DNA from: Henckelia pumila
Taxonomy: Eukaryota > Streptophyta > Magnoliopsida > Lamiales > Gesneriaceae
Assembly: GCF_033568475.1 (NCBI RefSeq)
Contig: NC_133122.1
Location: 150,798,861 to 150,862,860, forward strand
DNA: 64,000 nucleotides
Direction: 5' to 3'
The stretch's first letter is position 1. Every line of letters starts with the position of its first letter. The notes below the pieces were generated by a model, which saw only the letters and a list, made by a program, of their open reading frames with translations, was not told the origin of the DNA and ran no database searches. The position numbers and the translations under genes were made by a program. Below, one piece after another: positions 23,213 to 33,916 of this stretch.

Positions 23213-24224
23213 TTATATAAAATTAATCGCGTTTGCATACTTACGCGTGTGATTAAAATATAAATACTATTTATTATATGTATATATTATATTTTGTTTC
23301 AAATCAATTTAAATTTGAAAATAAAATGAATTTCCTGTGATTAAAATATGAATATTATGTATTGTTTACATGTATTATATTTTTGTTAAGAAAGCTTAAA
23401 ATAAAAGATTATCATGAACAAATGAAGTTTAAAATAGAGATAGAGATTTTGTTTTTTTTTTGAAAGGTATTTTAGATATTTTGTATAGACTTCACCAAAT
23501 AATTTTGATTCGGTTACTAAGTTGCGCCCTTTTTTAATAATATAATAAAATAATAATAAGATATCCTTAAAAAATTTGAAAATATAAATTTTATAAAATA
23601 ATTTCTCATTTTATCTTTATACAAGCGATTTATAATTATGTATCAGTTCAACATGACCTAAATTTAACGATAATATTTGCTCGAGAATATGAGAAAAGTT
23701 ATGAGTAGCAAGTATGAGATATAGAAAATTAATTTATTTTTTTAGAAAATACTATATATTATAAGAATGAAAAAAAAATTGTTGTAAAAAGGGAAAAAAA
23801 AAAAGATATTTCTGTATTGATTCTATAACAGAGTCACATTGAAGTTTCTACATGGCCGAGGACCTCAGGAGGGTCATTATCATGAAAATAAAATAAAGCA
23901 AAACCAATTTGGAATATGCGAATGGACTTTAGCCGAACCCAAATTCTTTGATTCGTATTCCTCGACGGCCCATGAAATCTGCTAAAAACACAAATACAAA
24001 ATAGAAAAAGGGAAAAGAAAATTGATTGTAACTAAACATACCCATTTCCATTCACAAAAATACGGTTTCACGGATCAATTTATGAGATAAATCTTCTATT
24101 TGAGTTACTCATAAAAAGATATTATTTTTATATAAAATATATAACTTATTATTTTAAATCCAATTTGGTGCGCCTTTGCTCTTTTATACGAAATATTATA
24201 TATACTAGCGTATTTGCACACCCG

Positions 24225-24565
24225 TTGTGTGTGACAAAAATTTGATTTTTTTATTAAAATTAATTTTAGAAAAAAATCTAATAAATTTATGGAAACAAAA
24301 AATAAAAGTTTCTTGGGTTAAATATTAGTCATAAGTCTATGAGGAGTAGTTAAAAGATCACGAATTATACATTTATATTAGTTATTTCCCAAAATTTTTT
24401 TTTCAAATAATTTTAAATTCAAATTAAGGCACACCAAGAGTCTAAGTTGGTTTCTCTAAGGCCTTCTCACTTAATAAATAGGAATAGATTAATTTTGAAA
24501 AAAAAAATCTAATAAATTTATGGGAATAAAAAATGAATTTTTCTTGGGTTAAATATTAGCCATAA
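24225..24565 (+). repeat. two-copy direct repeat of about 85 bp
   Basis: The block at about 24,262-24,340 (ATTAATTTTAGAAAAAAATC ... GGGTTAAATATTAGTCATAA) recurs at about 24,488-24,568 with few changes. They may be ends of an unrecognised small element; the enclosed sequence has no coding signal. Confidence 0.6.
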
Positions 24566-24673
24566 GTTGAGATAGAAATAACACATTTAAAAGTATGTTA
24601 ATATGGATTTTTTTTCTCTTAGGGTTTCTGCTGGAACTCGGTGAGAGTGTTTGGTGGCAAAAGTGATTGCTGT

Positions 24674-26082
24674 TGTAGCGACCCAACTAGGATCCACTAC
24701 CTAATCAGAGTTTAGAGCATAAATAAGCATGCAATTAACATAATCAAATAATCGTTGCGAAAGACTTAAATAAAAACGGGTCGGCAGAATACAACCTACT
24801 AAAAAAATTCGATATACAACCCAATCGAATAATTAAGTCTAAGGACAAATAGAAGCTACAGCTAATTCTGCTGCCTCCACGGTCACTGGCCACTCCAAGC
24901 TACTGGGTACACCACATGTACATGTATCTCCCCGTCTAATGGGGTGTTCAGACATACAAAACACTGGATGTGAGCGACTACGCTCAATATAAAAGTATGG
25001 ATAACATACAAACATGATGCATGCAAGTAAATGTGACAGGGTATCCATATCTGGGATAACTGTATACAATCTGCTCAGAATGGTGTCTAGGATATGAGTG
25101 GTACAACCCGGGACAAACCACTGAGTACACTCCTCATTCCTACTGGATGTGGACCGTTTCCTACATATGCCAGTGCCGGCTAACCCGTCAGTCGTGGGGC
25201 ACTCGACATCAACCATCCGAACAGGCTGAGAGGCCCTACATAGCTCATCTCAAAAGACGTACAGACACAACATGATATGCACATGCCGCATAATAATCCA
25301 TGCAAATATGACACATAAATGCAACACATAAACATGCATACCCGCTGGCTATCTCAGTCAGTACTTGCGTACCTTTTTAAGGTAGTTCCTAGCAGTCCCA
25401 ATCTAGGTTCCAAGCCTACCATCAAATCTACAATGTAAATACCCAAGCATCATCATTTAAACTCTAAAAGCCTTAACTAAGCTATTCCATAATCCTAAAT
25501 AATTTAAGGAGATCATAGCTATACATGTGTCCGTCGTCAGTCCACTGTTGACGACTGCCTCAAAACTTAAGCACAGCTCCGCTACGACGCCTGGATCACT
25601 CCGCTACTTTCGGTTTCCCAATAGGACGCCTAGAACTCCCTAGATCTGACTATAAATCTAAGGACTAGAGAGAGAAGAGAGAAGAGAGGGGCGAGTTGAA
25701 ATGAGGCCTCGACACCCCTATTTATAGACGGAGATCGGACCGTGCGAACTCGCATCGGAGTGTCCGTTCCCGATCGAAACGTCCGATCGCCTCATCGGAG
25801 CGTCCGATGTCACCTCACACGCATAAGCAGTGACGTCACTTTGCTGAAGTTGATGATGACGTCAGCCCTAGCCCGATCGGAGCGTCCGATCCTGCCGAAG
25901 GAGCGTTCGATCCCATCGGATGGTCCGTTCTCAAATCGGGCCGTCCGATCCTAACTGACACTCCGGGCCATTTCCGAGTATTCTGGATCCATTTTTGAAC
26001 TCTTTAGATCCCTTTGGAAATCCTTTAATAATGTTTTACTTAATCTAAACATGATCACACGATTAATTACTCATTAATTGTT
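24674..26082 (-). mobile_element. gypsy LTR (family B, copy 1), main part
   Basis: Minus-strand LTR whose outer edge here is TGTAGCGACC and whose other edge (30,671) is GTCACTACA. It is split by the element at 26,083-30,643; without it the LTR is about 1.44 kb, matching the 1.505 kb family B LTR at 46,961-48,465, with which it shares blocks throughout (for example around 24,690-24,780 versus 46,978-47,060). A gypsy polypurine tract lies beside the 30,671 edge, so this is the 3' LTR of a minus-strand element. Confidence 0.85.
25735..25950 (-). repeat. palindromic unit array in family B LTR, copy 1
   Basis: About ten degenerate copies of a short palindromic unit of the form TCGGAGCGTCCGAT, directly visible, at the same LTR position as the array at 48,015-48,310 but with a different consensus. 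Confidence 0.75.
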
Positions 26083-26510
26083 TGTTAACACCAAAAAATG
26101 TCAAGGTAGACGTAGCGACTTTACCTGGCAACGTGTCCTCTTTAAATACTCACTATCCACCTGTTCACCCTCCTGCACACACTAGATGACTCGTGAATGG
26201 GTGCCGGAAGAGTTTTCCGGCATGGCCACTCTGATGCTTAAGTCAGATTAGGGCTTATTGGAGAAGAAAACTCAAGTGCATGTAAAAGTATATGAGAGCG
26301 AGTATATATCAATTAAGAACCAAACCTGGTATATATAGGCGAGACCAATAAGAGTCCAATCAACAGAAAATATTTACTTTCATACTTGAATTCAAACTTT
26401 CATCTTTATCAAAGATTCTTTCATTATTTTGCTAGATATGCGGGTATCTAGATAATAAATAATATATATTATTTATATTTCATGACCCGAGTATTTATGG
26501 GAATATCACA
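26083..26510 (-). mobile_element. 3' LTR of element C
   Basis: 428 bp, on the minus strand TG...CA (TGTGATATTCCC to GGTGTTAACA), with a TATATATACC promoter word near 26,328-26,337. It is preceded by the polypurine tract GGAGGGGGGACT at about 26,511-26,522. Confidence 0.85.
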
Positions 26511-26522
26511 AGTCCCCCCTCC
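26511..26522 (-). other. polypurine tract of element C
   Basis: GGAGGGGGGACT on the minus strand directly before the 3' LTR, the usual plus-strand DNA primer site. Confidence 0.75.
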
Positions 26523-26530
26523 GAGTCGGG

Positions 26531-27167
26531 TAGGAATGGTAGTGGGTTGGATTCGGGCGGGTTTGGGCAAACCTGAGACCCGCCCCGCCTCCCCTTGGAC
26601 CCAACCCGCCCCGTCCCGTGAACCCGGAGGGTCCAATCCGGGTTAGACCCGTTGGACCTGCCAAATTTTATATAATTTAAATTTTATTAAATAAAAAATT
26701 TAAATAAGTTAAAAAATTAATAAAAAAATCATTAAATTTATTTTTTAAATTTATATTAACAATATTTCGGACAAAAAATATTCTCACAAGTTAAAATGAA
26801 TTATTTTTTATAATTAATAATTAAAAACTATAAAAATTTTATAATAATATATTTTTATATTAAAAATATCATGATATATTAAAATTATTTCAACCCAAAA
26901 ATATTATAAACTCAAATTATGAATAAAGTATTGATTATTTAATATAAAAATATAATTATATATTATTAATATATATATATATATACATATATATTTTATA
27001 TTTATATATTAATATATATTTTTGGCGGGGCGGGTTCGGAGCGGGTCCGGCCAAACCCGAGACCCGCCCCGAACCCGTATATGGACCCGCTTGGCCGGGT
27101 CTAAACCCGCCCCGCCGGGCCGGGTTCGATACGGGGCCGGGTTTAGACCCGACCATTTCCATCCCTA
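26531..27167. mobile_element. hAT-type MITE inside element C
   Basis: 637 bp with terminal inverted repeats TAGGAATGGTAGTGG and, inversely from the right, TAGGGATGGAAATGG. It is flanked by the perfect 8-bp duplication GAGTCGGG (26,523-26,530 and 27,168-27,175), the hAT hallmark. Subterminal regions are packed with CCCGCC/GGCGGG words in both orientations; the centre is AT-rich. It has no transposase. Confidence 0.88.
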
Positions 27168-27346
27168 GAGTCGGGCTAGAGTACTACTTGCTGTCCCGTT
27201 CTAAACAAGTGAATCACGACACAGATAGGTCCTTTTCAAAAACAATTGTGAATAAGTGGTCTAGGTCAAGGACCGAGCCAAAAGAGATAGTGCCGATTCA
27301 CTCGGACTTAAAGGTGACAAAATCTCATACACTTTGGTGTAAAGGT

Positions 27347-27583
27347 GCCAAGGATAGACTTGGACTTGGGACAAGGTCAGGGACCGAGCCTAATTGAGAT
27401 GCCAAGGATAGACTTGGGCTTGGGACAAGGTCAGAGACCGAGCAAAATTTAGGTTCCAAGGATAGACTTGGGCTTGGGACAAGGTCAGAGACCGAGCCAA
27501 ATATAGGTGCCAAGGATAGACTTGGGCGTGGGGCAAGGTGAGGGACCGAGCCAAATTTAGGTGCCAAGGATAGACTTGGGCTA
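27347..27583 (+). repeat. 54-bp minisatellite, 4.4 copies
   Basis: Units start at 27,347, 27,401, 27,455 and 27,509, with a partial unit at 27,563. Each begins CCAAGGATAGACTTGG and contains ACAAGGT and GACCGAGC words, with a few differences between copies. Because 54 is a multiple of three, the minus-strand frame stays open across the array, but no protein is implied. Confidence 0.95.
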
Positions 27584-27787
27584 AATAATCCATGGGAACC
27601 TTGGGAATGCCAAGGCACCCGAGCTCAGTGCGGGACCAAACTCCCCACCGCCTCTGCTAAATCTCCCTCAGCAGGAAAAATAATAAATAGTATAATCCAT
27701 GGGCACCTTGGGAATGCCAAGGCACCCGAGCTTAGTGCGGGACCGAACTCCCCATCGCCTCTGCTGGATCTCCCTCAGCAGGAAAAA
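27584..27787 (+). repeat. about 105-bp tandem duplication
   Basis: Two copies (about 27,585-27,690 and 27,691-27,787) sharing AATCCATGGG, GGGAATGCCAAGGCACCCGA and CTCCCTCAGCAGGAAAAAT, next to the 54-bp minisatellite. Confidence 0.9.
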
Positions 27788-29859
27788 TGTGTGAACTCTC
27801 ACACGAAAAATATTTTATGGCAAGATCGTATATCCAAATTGTATAAAGGGGCCTTAGTGCTAGATTGCATATATACCCGAGCTGCAGATTGAGGCGGGGC
27901 TCACTGTTAAATTGCATGCCCGATATGTAGAAATATCCAAACCAAAACACAAAGGAGTGAAAATCTCATATAATATTTGGTAAATTAATTACATGAGGAA
28001 AAATGAGAAATTTGTCGCAAAATATCCCAATTCCAAGCGTATAAAATCCCGAGTCTTTTTACACTGCATTATTAGCTCGAGAATAAAGTTTTAAACTTAT
28101 TCTAAAAGTTTCATAATCAGAACATTTGAAAATAAGCCTATTATGAGTTAAACCCATGCATTAGTGCAAGGAGAATTCATTTTCCTTTTTCTTGTGTCTT
28201 GAATATAGCAATCTTAATATGCCCCTGATGTATGTCCAGAAATAAAGTGTTGATAATCACTTGACTCATATTCTTTATTTAAGTTATTCATGCAGAATGA
28301 AATCAACTATAAATAAAGAAAATGCAAGAATATGCCAAAGATTAAAATTATATCATCGTGTCTCTCCGGACGATGGCGGTGATGCATTGCACGCCGATCT
28401 GATAGGTGTGCGCTATGGCAGCTTATATGATGATACAAGGGGCAGAGAAGGTGCTTAGTCGAGAAATTCTTGAAATACTAGCACGAAAGATCGAAGTTTC
28501 GTGCTCAACTAAAATGCCCGATTCGAAAAATCAAAAGGCAATGATAGAAGCAATTGATCGAGCACTTGAAAGGCCGGAAGTGCGAGACCCGTCCAACAGC
28601 GAATGAGCACTTTCGAATCAGCTCCAAAACCCGTCAAAACAACACCAAAAACCACTTCAAACCACCCAGAAACACTCCAAAACAATGTCAAAATCGTGCA
28701 CCAACAGCCACCCCACCCAAATCAAGATTGAGTACCAAGCAATGCACAAACAAAAATCTACTCATACAATCACCAATGCACTGTAATAGAGTAGAGAGTC
28801 AAGCCAATTACCTCAAGAAACCAGCAACTCACGAAATCAGCGATAAGAAATGATTTAGAGTGCTAAAAAAGGCAAAGAAACAAGCACTTGGCGGGTAAAA
28901 AGTGAGCAACCCGACCAACAACCATGTAGGATACCAAACCAACTCCAAACTCAATCAAAACAGATCTAAAACAATGCATAACTGTTTTTCAACAACCACC
29001 CAATACAAACTCAAAGCTTAACAGTACACTCCCACAACCGAGAATTCAAGAAGCAAGTGGAAATTGATGCAAGCAATTCAACAAACACTTATTGGGCAAA
29101 ACTTTGAGACACGCTTCAGAAGAAAGACGACCATCAAACCAACCTCAAAATACCTCCAAATAATGCTACAACACTATACCAAGAGTCCTTACACACCAGC
29201 AACTCAAAGCAAATCAGAAATGGCAAAAAACGAAGCTTCCAAACCTGCGCAGGAAGTGGACTGCCCAATTTTTGAAGTGGAGCAGCGGAGGATAAAACAA
29301 ACTAGCTTCAATACACTTCAAACACATCCACAATCAGTCCAAAATCAAAATTCAAGAGCCCTAGTTCTTACGCAGAAATGAAATATGCGCACAAACAGAC
29401 TCAAGGACCCCATTTAACCCCAATCCCACATCAAAACAACGTGAAATCACAAGCTAAACCAAGGTAAACCAAAGCCAAACACGCCAGCAGCCTCACCCCA
29501 ACGTCCATAATGCTGCAGCTCGCACAAACTCATTCTACCAAGCAGCAGAAAGATCGAGAGTGACGAAGCTGATGAACTCAAGATTCAGGCACTATAATCT
29601 ATCCAAGATACTCGAAAAAGTAGCCAAAATCGATCCTAACTGCTAGAATAATCAATAATAAACGATGGAAGAGGCCCAAGAAATCTGAAAGTCACGTTAT
29701 TTCCTCTTCCTCTCTTTCCCCACAAGATGAATATATTTCAAAGTGAAAAACAGAGATAATCGAGATAAAGAGGCCAACAAATCGATCCAAGTAACTTGAG
29801 AAAATTACCTAGAAATGAGGAGCTAGATTCAAGATTTCAAGTTCCGCCCTTTTTCTTTT
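27788..29859 (-). other. non-coding interior of element C
   Basis: About 2 kb between the tandem repeats and the primer-binding site. No frame resembles gag, protease, reverse transcriptase, RNase H or integrase on either strand, and stops are frequent. The longest frames carry no recognisable motif. Confidence 0.6.
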
Positions 29860-29877
29860 CCCACATACGGCGTCAAA
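29860..29877 (-). other. primer-binding site of element C
   Basis: On the minus strand TTTGACGCCGTATGTGGG follows the LTR end directly. It resembles the TGGCGCCG-type tRNA primer sites of plant gypsy elements, with a few changes. Confidence 0.6.
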
Positions 29878-30254
29878 TGTTAACACCAGAAAATGTAAGG
29901 TATACGTAGCGATTTTCCCTGGCAACGTGTCCTCTTCAAATACTCACTATCCACCTGTTCACCCTTCTGCACACACTAGATGACTCATGAATGGGCGCCG
30001 AAAGAGTTTTTTGGCGTGGCCACTCCGATGCCTAAGTCAGATTAGAGCTTATTGGAGAAGAAAACTCAAGTGCATGTAAAAGTATATGAGAGAGAGTATA
30101 TATCAATTAAGAGCCAAACCTGGTATATATAGGCGAGGCCAATAAGAGTCCAATCAACAGAAAATATTTACTTTCATACTTGAATTCAAACTTTCATCTT
30201 TATCAAATATTATTTTCTTATCTTGCTAGATATGCGGGTATCTAGATAATAAAT
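29878..30254 (-). mobile_element. 5' LTR of element C (outer end missing)
   Basis: Matches 26,083-26,455 closely from TGTTAACACC to the ATCTAGATAATAAAT block, then stops; the last roughly 50 bases of the LTR are absent and the inverted copy begins. Confidence 0.85.
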
Positions 30255-30643
30255 GATCCCCATAAATACTCGGGTCATGAAATATAAATAATAGCAAGAT
30301 AAGGAAATAATATTTGATAAAGATGAAAGTTTGAATTCAAGTATGAAAGTAAATATTTTCTGTTGATTGGACTCTTATTGGCCTCGCCTATATATACCAG
30401 GTTTGGTTCTTAATTGATATATACTCGATCTCATATACTTTTACAAGCACTTGAGTTTTCTTCTCCAATAAGCCCTAATCTGACTTAGGCATCAGAGTGG
30501 CCACGCCGGAAAACGCTTCTGGCGCGCATTCACGAGTCATATAGTGTGTGCAGGAGGGTGAACAGGTGGATAATGAGTATTTGAAGAGGACACGTTGCCA
30601 GGGAAAGTCGCTACGTCTACCTTGACATTTTATGGTGTTAAAA
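30255..30643 (+). mobile_element. inverted third LTR of element C
   Basis: Plus-strand copy of the same LTR, from about GATCCCCATAAATACTCGGG to GGTGTTAAAA, lacking an internal stretch of about 30 bases around the ATCTAGATACCC block. With the preceding LTR it forms a near-continuous palindrome with arms of about 370 bases and almost no spacer. Its outer end is the boundary at the target duplication. Confidence 0.85.
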
Positions 30644-30812
30644 TCGTTAATTCTTGATACGGGTCACTACATTATCCCACACTTAAAATATTTCGTCCTC
30701 GAAATATAGGGTAGAACCTCGAGAACGTATTAGAGACCCTTACTCGAGTGTCTGGTTGAAATAGCTTTTGACACACTTAGACTCTTTTCTAATTCTCTGC
30801 AAGCTTCAACCT
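30644..30812 (-). mobile_element. remainder of family B copy 1: LTR edge, polypurine tract, 3' internal remnant
   Basis: 30,644-30,671 completes the family B LTR (ends GTCACTACA). Beyond it the minus strand carries a degenerate polypurine tract and the TTTCGAGGACGAAAT motif usual before gypsy 3' LTRs. The block to about 30,812 matches 48,466-48,600 closely, then homology stops at GCAAGCTTC where a plus-strand gypsy remnant begins. Confidence 0.8.
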
Positions 30813-30815
30813 ATT

Positions 30816-31937
30816 CTCAGATTCGGGATGCTCAGATGTCCGATCTAAAGACTCAGCGATTGGCTCAGTTAGCCAACAGTGATAGTACATCTGGATTTTA
30901 CTATTAGTCATGTCCGGCCGTATTGTGGTACCTGAGGATGATACTATGAGAAATGAGATTCTATCTCAAGTGCATCGTACCAAGTTGAGTGTCACTTAGG
31001 GAACAATAAGATGTACAAAGATTTGTGAACTCGGTTCTGGTTGAAATGAATGAAGCGCAATGTTTACTAGTATGTTTTTAGATGTTTGGTGTGTCAGCAG
31101 GTTAAGACAGAACACCAAAAACCTGGAGTATTGCTTCATAGTTTACCGATTCCTGAGTGGAAATAAGAGTTTATCATGATGGACTTTATGACTCATTTGT
31201 CGGTGTCCTCGAGGAATTGTGATGCTATCTGGGTTTTTGTTGATCTACTCAACAAGTCAGTGTATTTCCTTCCATATAACCGAGATTACACTTTTGATCG
31301 GATGACTCTCCTGTACATTCAGGAGATTGTACGATTCCATGGAGTGCTTGTGAGCATTGTCAGTGACCGAGACCCCAGATTTACTTCTAGATTTTGAGGG
31401 AGTTTCCAGCGTGCTTTGGGTACTACACTCAGTTTAAGTACTGCTTACCATCCGGAGACTGATGGTCAGTCAGAGCGAACTATCTGTACTCTTGAGGATA
31501 TGTTGCGAGCTTGTGTTATCGATTTTGTTCCAACTTGAAAAGATCATTTGCCATTGATTGAATTCGTGTACAATAAAAGTTATCATCGCAGTATTTGTAT
31601 GACATCATTTGAAGCATTTTACGGGCGTCGATGTTGTACTCCACTGTTCTGGGAAAAACTGGGGGAGCGACAGGTGGAAGGACAAGAGCTAGTTCAACAG
31701 TCTGTTGATATAGTTGATCTGATTAAAAAATGGATTAGAATTGCACGGGATCAACAAGCCAGCTACACTAACACTAAGCGCGGGCCTTTTCAGTTTCAGG
31801 TGGGTGAAAAATTGTTCTTGAAAGTTTCACAGTTCCGGAGGATTTTGAGATTTGTTCTCAAGGGAAAGCTATCTCCAAGGTTCATTGAGGGTGAGAAATA
31901 TTTCCATTCGAAAAATTGGGTTCAATTATCACGCTAG
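30816..31937 (+). pseudogene. Ty3/gypsy pol remnant: integrase and C-terminal region
   Basis: The conceptual reading begins with the end of RNase H/connection and the integrase zinc-binding region (CQQVKT word near 31,095), followed by the catalytic core at 31,176-31,520 with its first Asp (WVFVDLL), second Asp (SDRDPRF) and DGQSERT motif carrying the catalytic Glu. The C-terminal domain follows (31,548-31,937). The frame is broken by a stop at 31,397 and others and by upstream stops. It acted as the enzyme that inserts the element's DNA; it is now dead. It is in opposite orientation to the family B remnant it abuts. Confidence 0.85.
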
Positions 31938-33916
31938 AAATTGATTATTGATGAATATTTTTGTGCAGGCATCACAATTCTTGATTTTAAGGTAAATTTG
32001 GCAAGCCAAATTTCGAGCACCGTTAGTAGAAGTTTTTGGTGAATTATGATGGCATTAATTATTGGGTTTATGTCGTGAGTATTGTGTTGCGATGTATTGA
32101 GTTGTGGTAATATTAGGTTATGATATTTATGAATGTTAGACTAAAAAGTGAATATTTTGATGTATGGAAATAATTAAGAGCTGAACTTGTCTCTTTAGCA
32201 TGATCAAATATTTAAATAAATTACATGGTGCGGACGAGAACTTTATGGACATTGGAAAAATAATTCATTATCCTGATTTTTGGAAATTAATTGTGGTTTT
32301 TATTTGTTGATGAAATTTTTGGAAAATTTATGTTGCAATTAATTGGGTGATGTGAATTAGTGGTTTTGAAATGTTGTATTTGGTCATTAAAATTTTCCCG
32401 TGCTCATGTCGATTGTCTCATATTGTTTTGATTATCAGAAACTCTTTCGTGCATCCTTTGTGCGTTTATGGATTGTTATGACATCTATTATTGTCGTATC
32501 CTGCCATTTGGACATTGGTTGAGCTTTTCATAATGACATTATTCATATTTCATATTTCATGAACCTTTTGCTCCGATTTTTGAGCGATATGTTTATTGGT
32601 TGAGAATTATTGTTGTATTTTAATGGTGATCTACATACGATGTGTAGTTGACATCTGATTATCTCTTGGGACCGTATTTTCCTGATTTTGAGTTTCATGC
32701 GAATTCGTCGCTGATGAAGCCATGCTCGCTACCTTTAATTATCGAGTATGTCTTGTTCGTTTGGGCATGATGTCGGTACCCATAGATGGGTGATCACTGA
32801 TCACCAGATTTGTTATGACTTTGATGCTCGTGTCCCTTTTGTCTGTAATGCACGTGCTATTGTATTTCACATTGAACACCGTTACCTTGATGTTGATTTA
32901 TTTCATGATGCATCATGATAATGATTTTGGGCTAGGTTGTTCTTTGAATTGTCACGTCAATTTCTTGAATCGAGTTAAATTGACTTGTGACTACAGATAT
33001 TTTTACCATTGGGATTTAGTGTTAGACTAACACTAGATAAAATCCTAAGTTACCGTAGGGTAGTTACTACATGATTAGTTAATGTTTTCAACCCGTCCAA
33101 ATGGTCGGGAGGCCCACAATCACCAAATGGCCCGCCCTGCTAAACAGTTATGACGACTTTAGTGTGTATAGTAAATAGTATATTTGTATGAACTATTGAT
33201 CTCTAGAAACTACAACAAAACTTAGGAAAATATTAGTTTGATTTATTATAAATGAGGATTTGTAGAAGTGGAGTATTCATCGGTAAATCGACTCACTATT
33301 TTTAAATTTTGTTTCATTATGAGAATGACACATTAAATAATATAATAAAATGACATTTATTTGACAAAGTCTTATTCTCTCTTTGTTGAGTAGGGAATTT
33401 TACATGCTTTTTGCCCTTCTTCAGTTTCTCGCTAACAAATGGTGACCAGGTGATATAGAGTTTTTAAATTATACTTAACACTCGTACACTGGTTTATTAC
33501 ATAGATATGTATTTTACATATTTCATGCATCAGAAGTCATGGAACCCTGCACTCATTTTATAAGTAAATAGGTGATTTTATGGTTCTAGTCCTTTAGACA
33601 TCTTGGAGAAGTTATTCAATGGGAGTGGTGTATTCGTTATATATATTAGGTGACTTTTTCTAAATTGTAGTGCCCGGAAGTATTTTACAAATATCAGGGA
33701 CAACAACAGGACTAGTTTGGCCAAACCAGTTACTCACCCTGCCAAGAAAAACTTGGACCTAGCCATGTAGGGACCTACACCCCCTAAAACCCCAGCGGGA
33801 GGCGGCTGTCAATCACACCGCCTTTGCCCTAGGTGTTTCTGTAGGCAATAAAAGATGAGCAAGGGCGGGTGGGGTGATCAAAGTCAACAAAACTTAAAGA
33901 AATTCCTATCAATGCC
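31938..33916 (+). other. decayed gypsy 3' region and unassigned sequence
   Basis: No gene. 31,938-33,075 has the stop-rich texture of the gypsy 3' untranslated region. A possible left end of the hAT element lies at about 33,080 (AATGTTTTCAACCCGTCC compared with the inverse of its right end), without a matching target duplication. 33,660-33,860 is slightly GC-richer and unassigned. Confidence 0.4.

Larger units (their letters stand above)
20940..24224. other. AT-rich intergenic DNA upstream of DPE2
   Basis: No convincing gene. It contains the DPE2 promoter region at its left edge, scattered short repeats, a 48-bp duplication, (TA)n and (TG)n(CG)n tracts, and near 22,920-23,185 several diverged copies of a motif (GAATATCACTAGA, AATAACACTAGAC) ending in ATTGAATACACCCCTAGTG, which resembles the end of a MITE whose other end was not found. 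Confidence 0.45.
26083..30643 (-). mobile_element. non-coding LTR retrotransposon with three LTR copies, one inverted (element C)
   Basis: Inserted in the family B LTR with the 5-bp duplication TTGTT (26,078-26,082) / TCGTT (30,644-30,648); the uninterrupted site is visible at about 48,430-48,445. Order on the plus strand: minus-strand LTR (26,083-26,510), internal region, minus-strand LTR lacking its outer end (29,878-30,254), then a plus-strand LTR (30,255-30,643). A primer-binding site abuts the second LTR and a polypurine tract the first. No gag or pol frame was found in the 3.4 kb interior, so movement would need proteins supplied in trans. Confidence 0.8.

Noticed and set aside
27325..27618. 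A 97-codon minus-strand repetitive protein
   Set aside because: It is the translation of a 54-bp tandem array inside a non-coding retrotransposon interior; no domain or start context supports it.
33080..33100. Left terminal repeat of the hAT element
   Set aside because: AATGTTTTC and AACC-CC words match the inverse right end with a gap, but no 8-bp target duplication pairs the two sites; kept only as a candidate in the region note.
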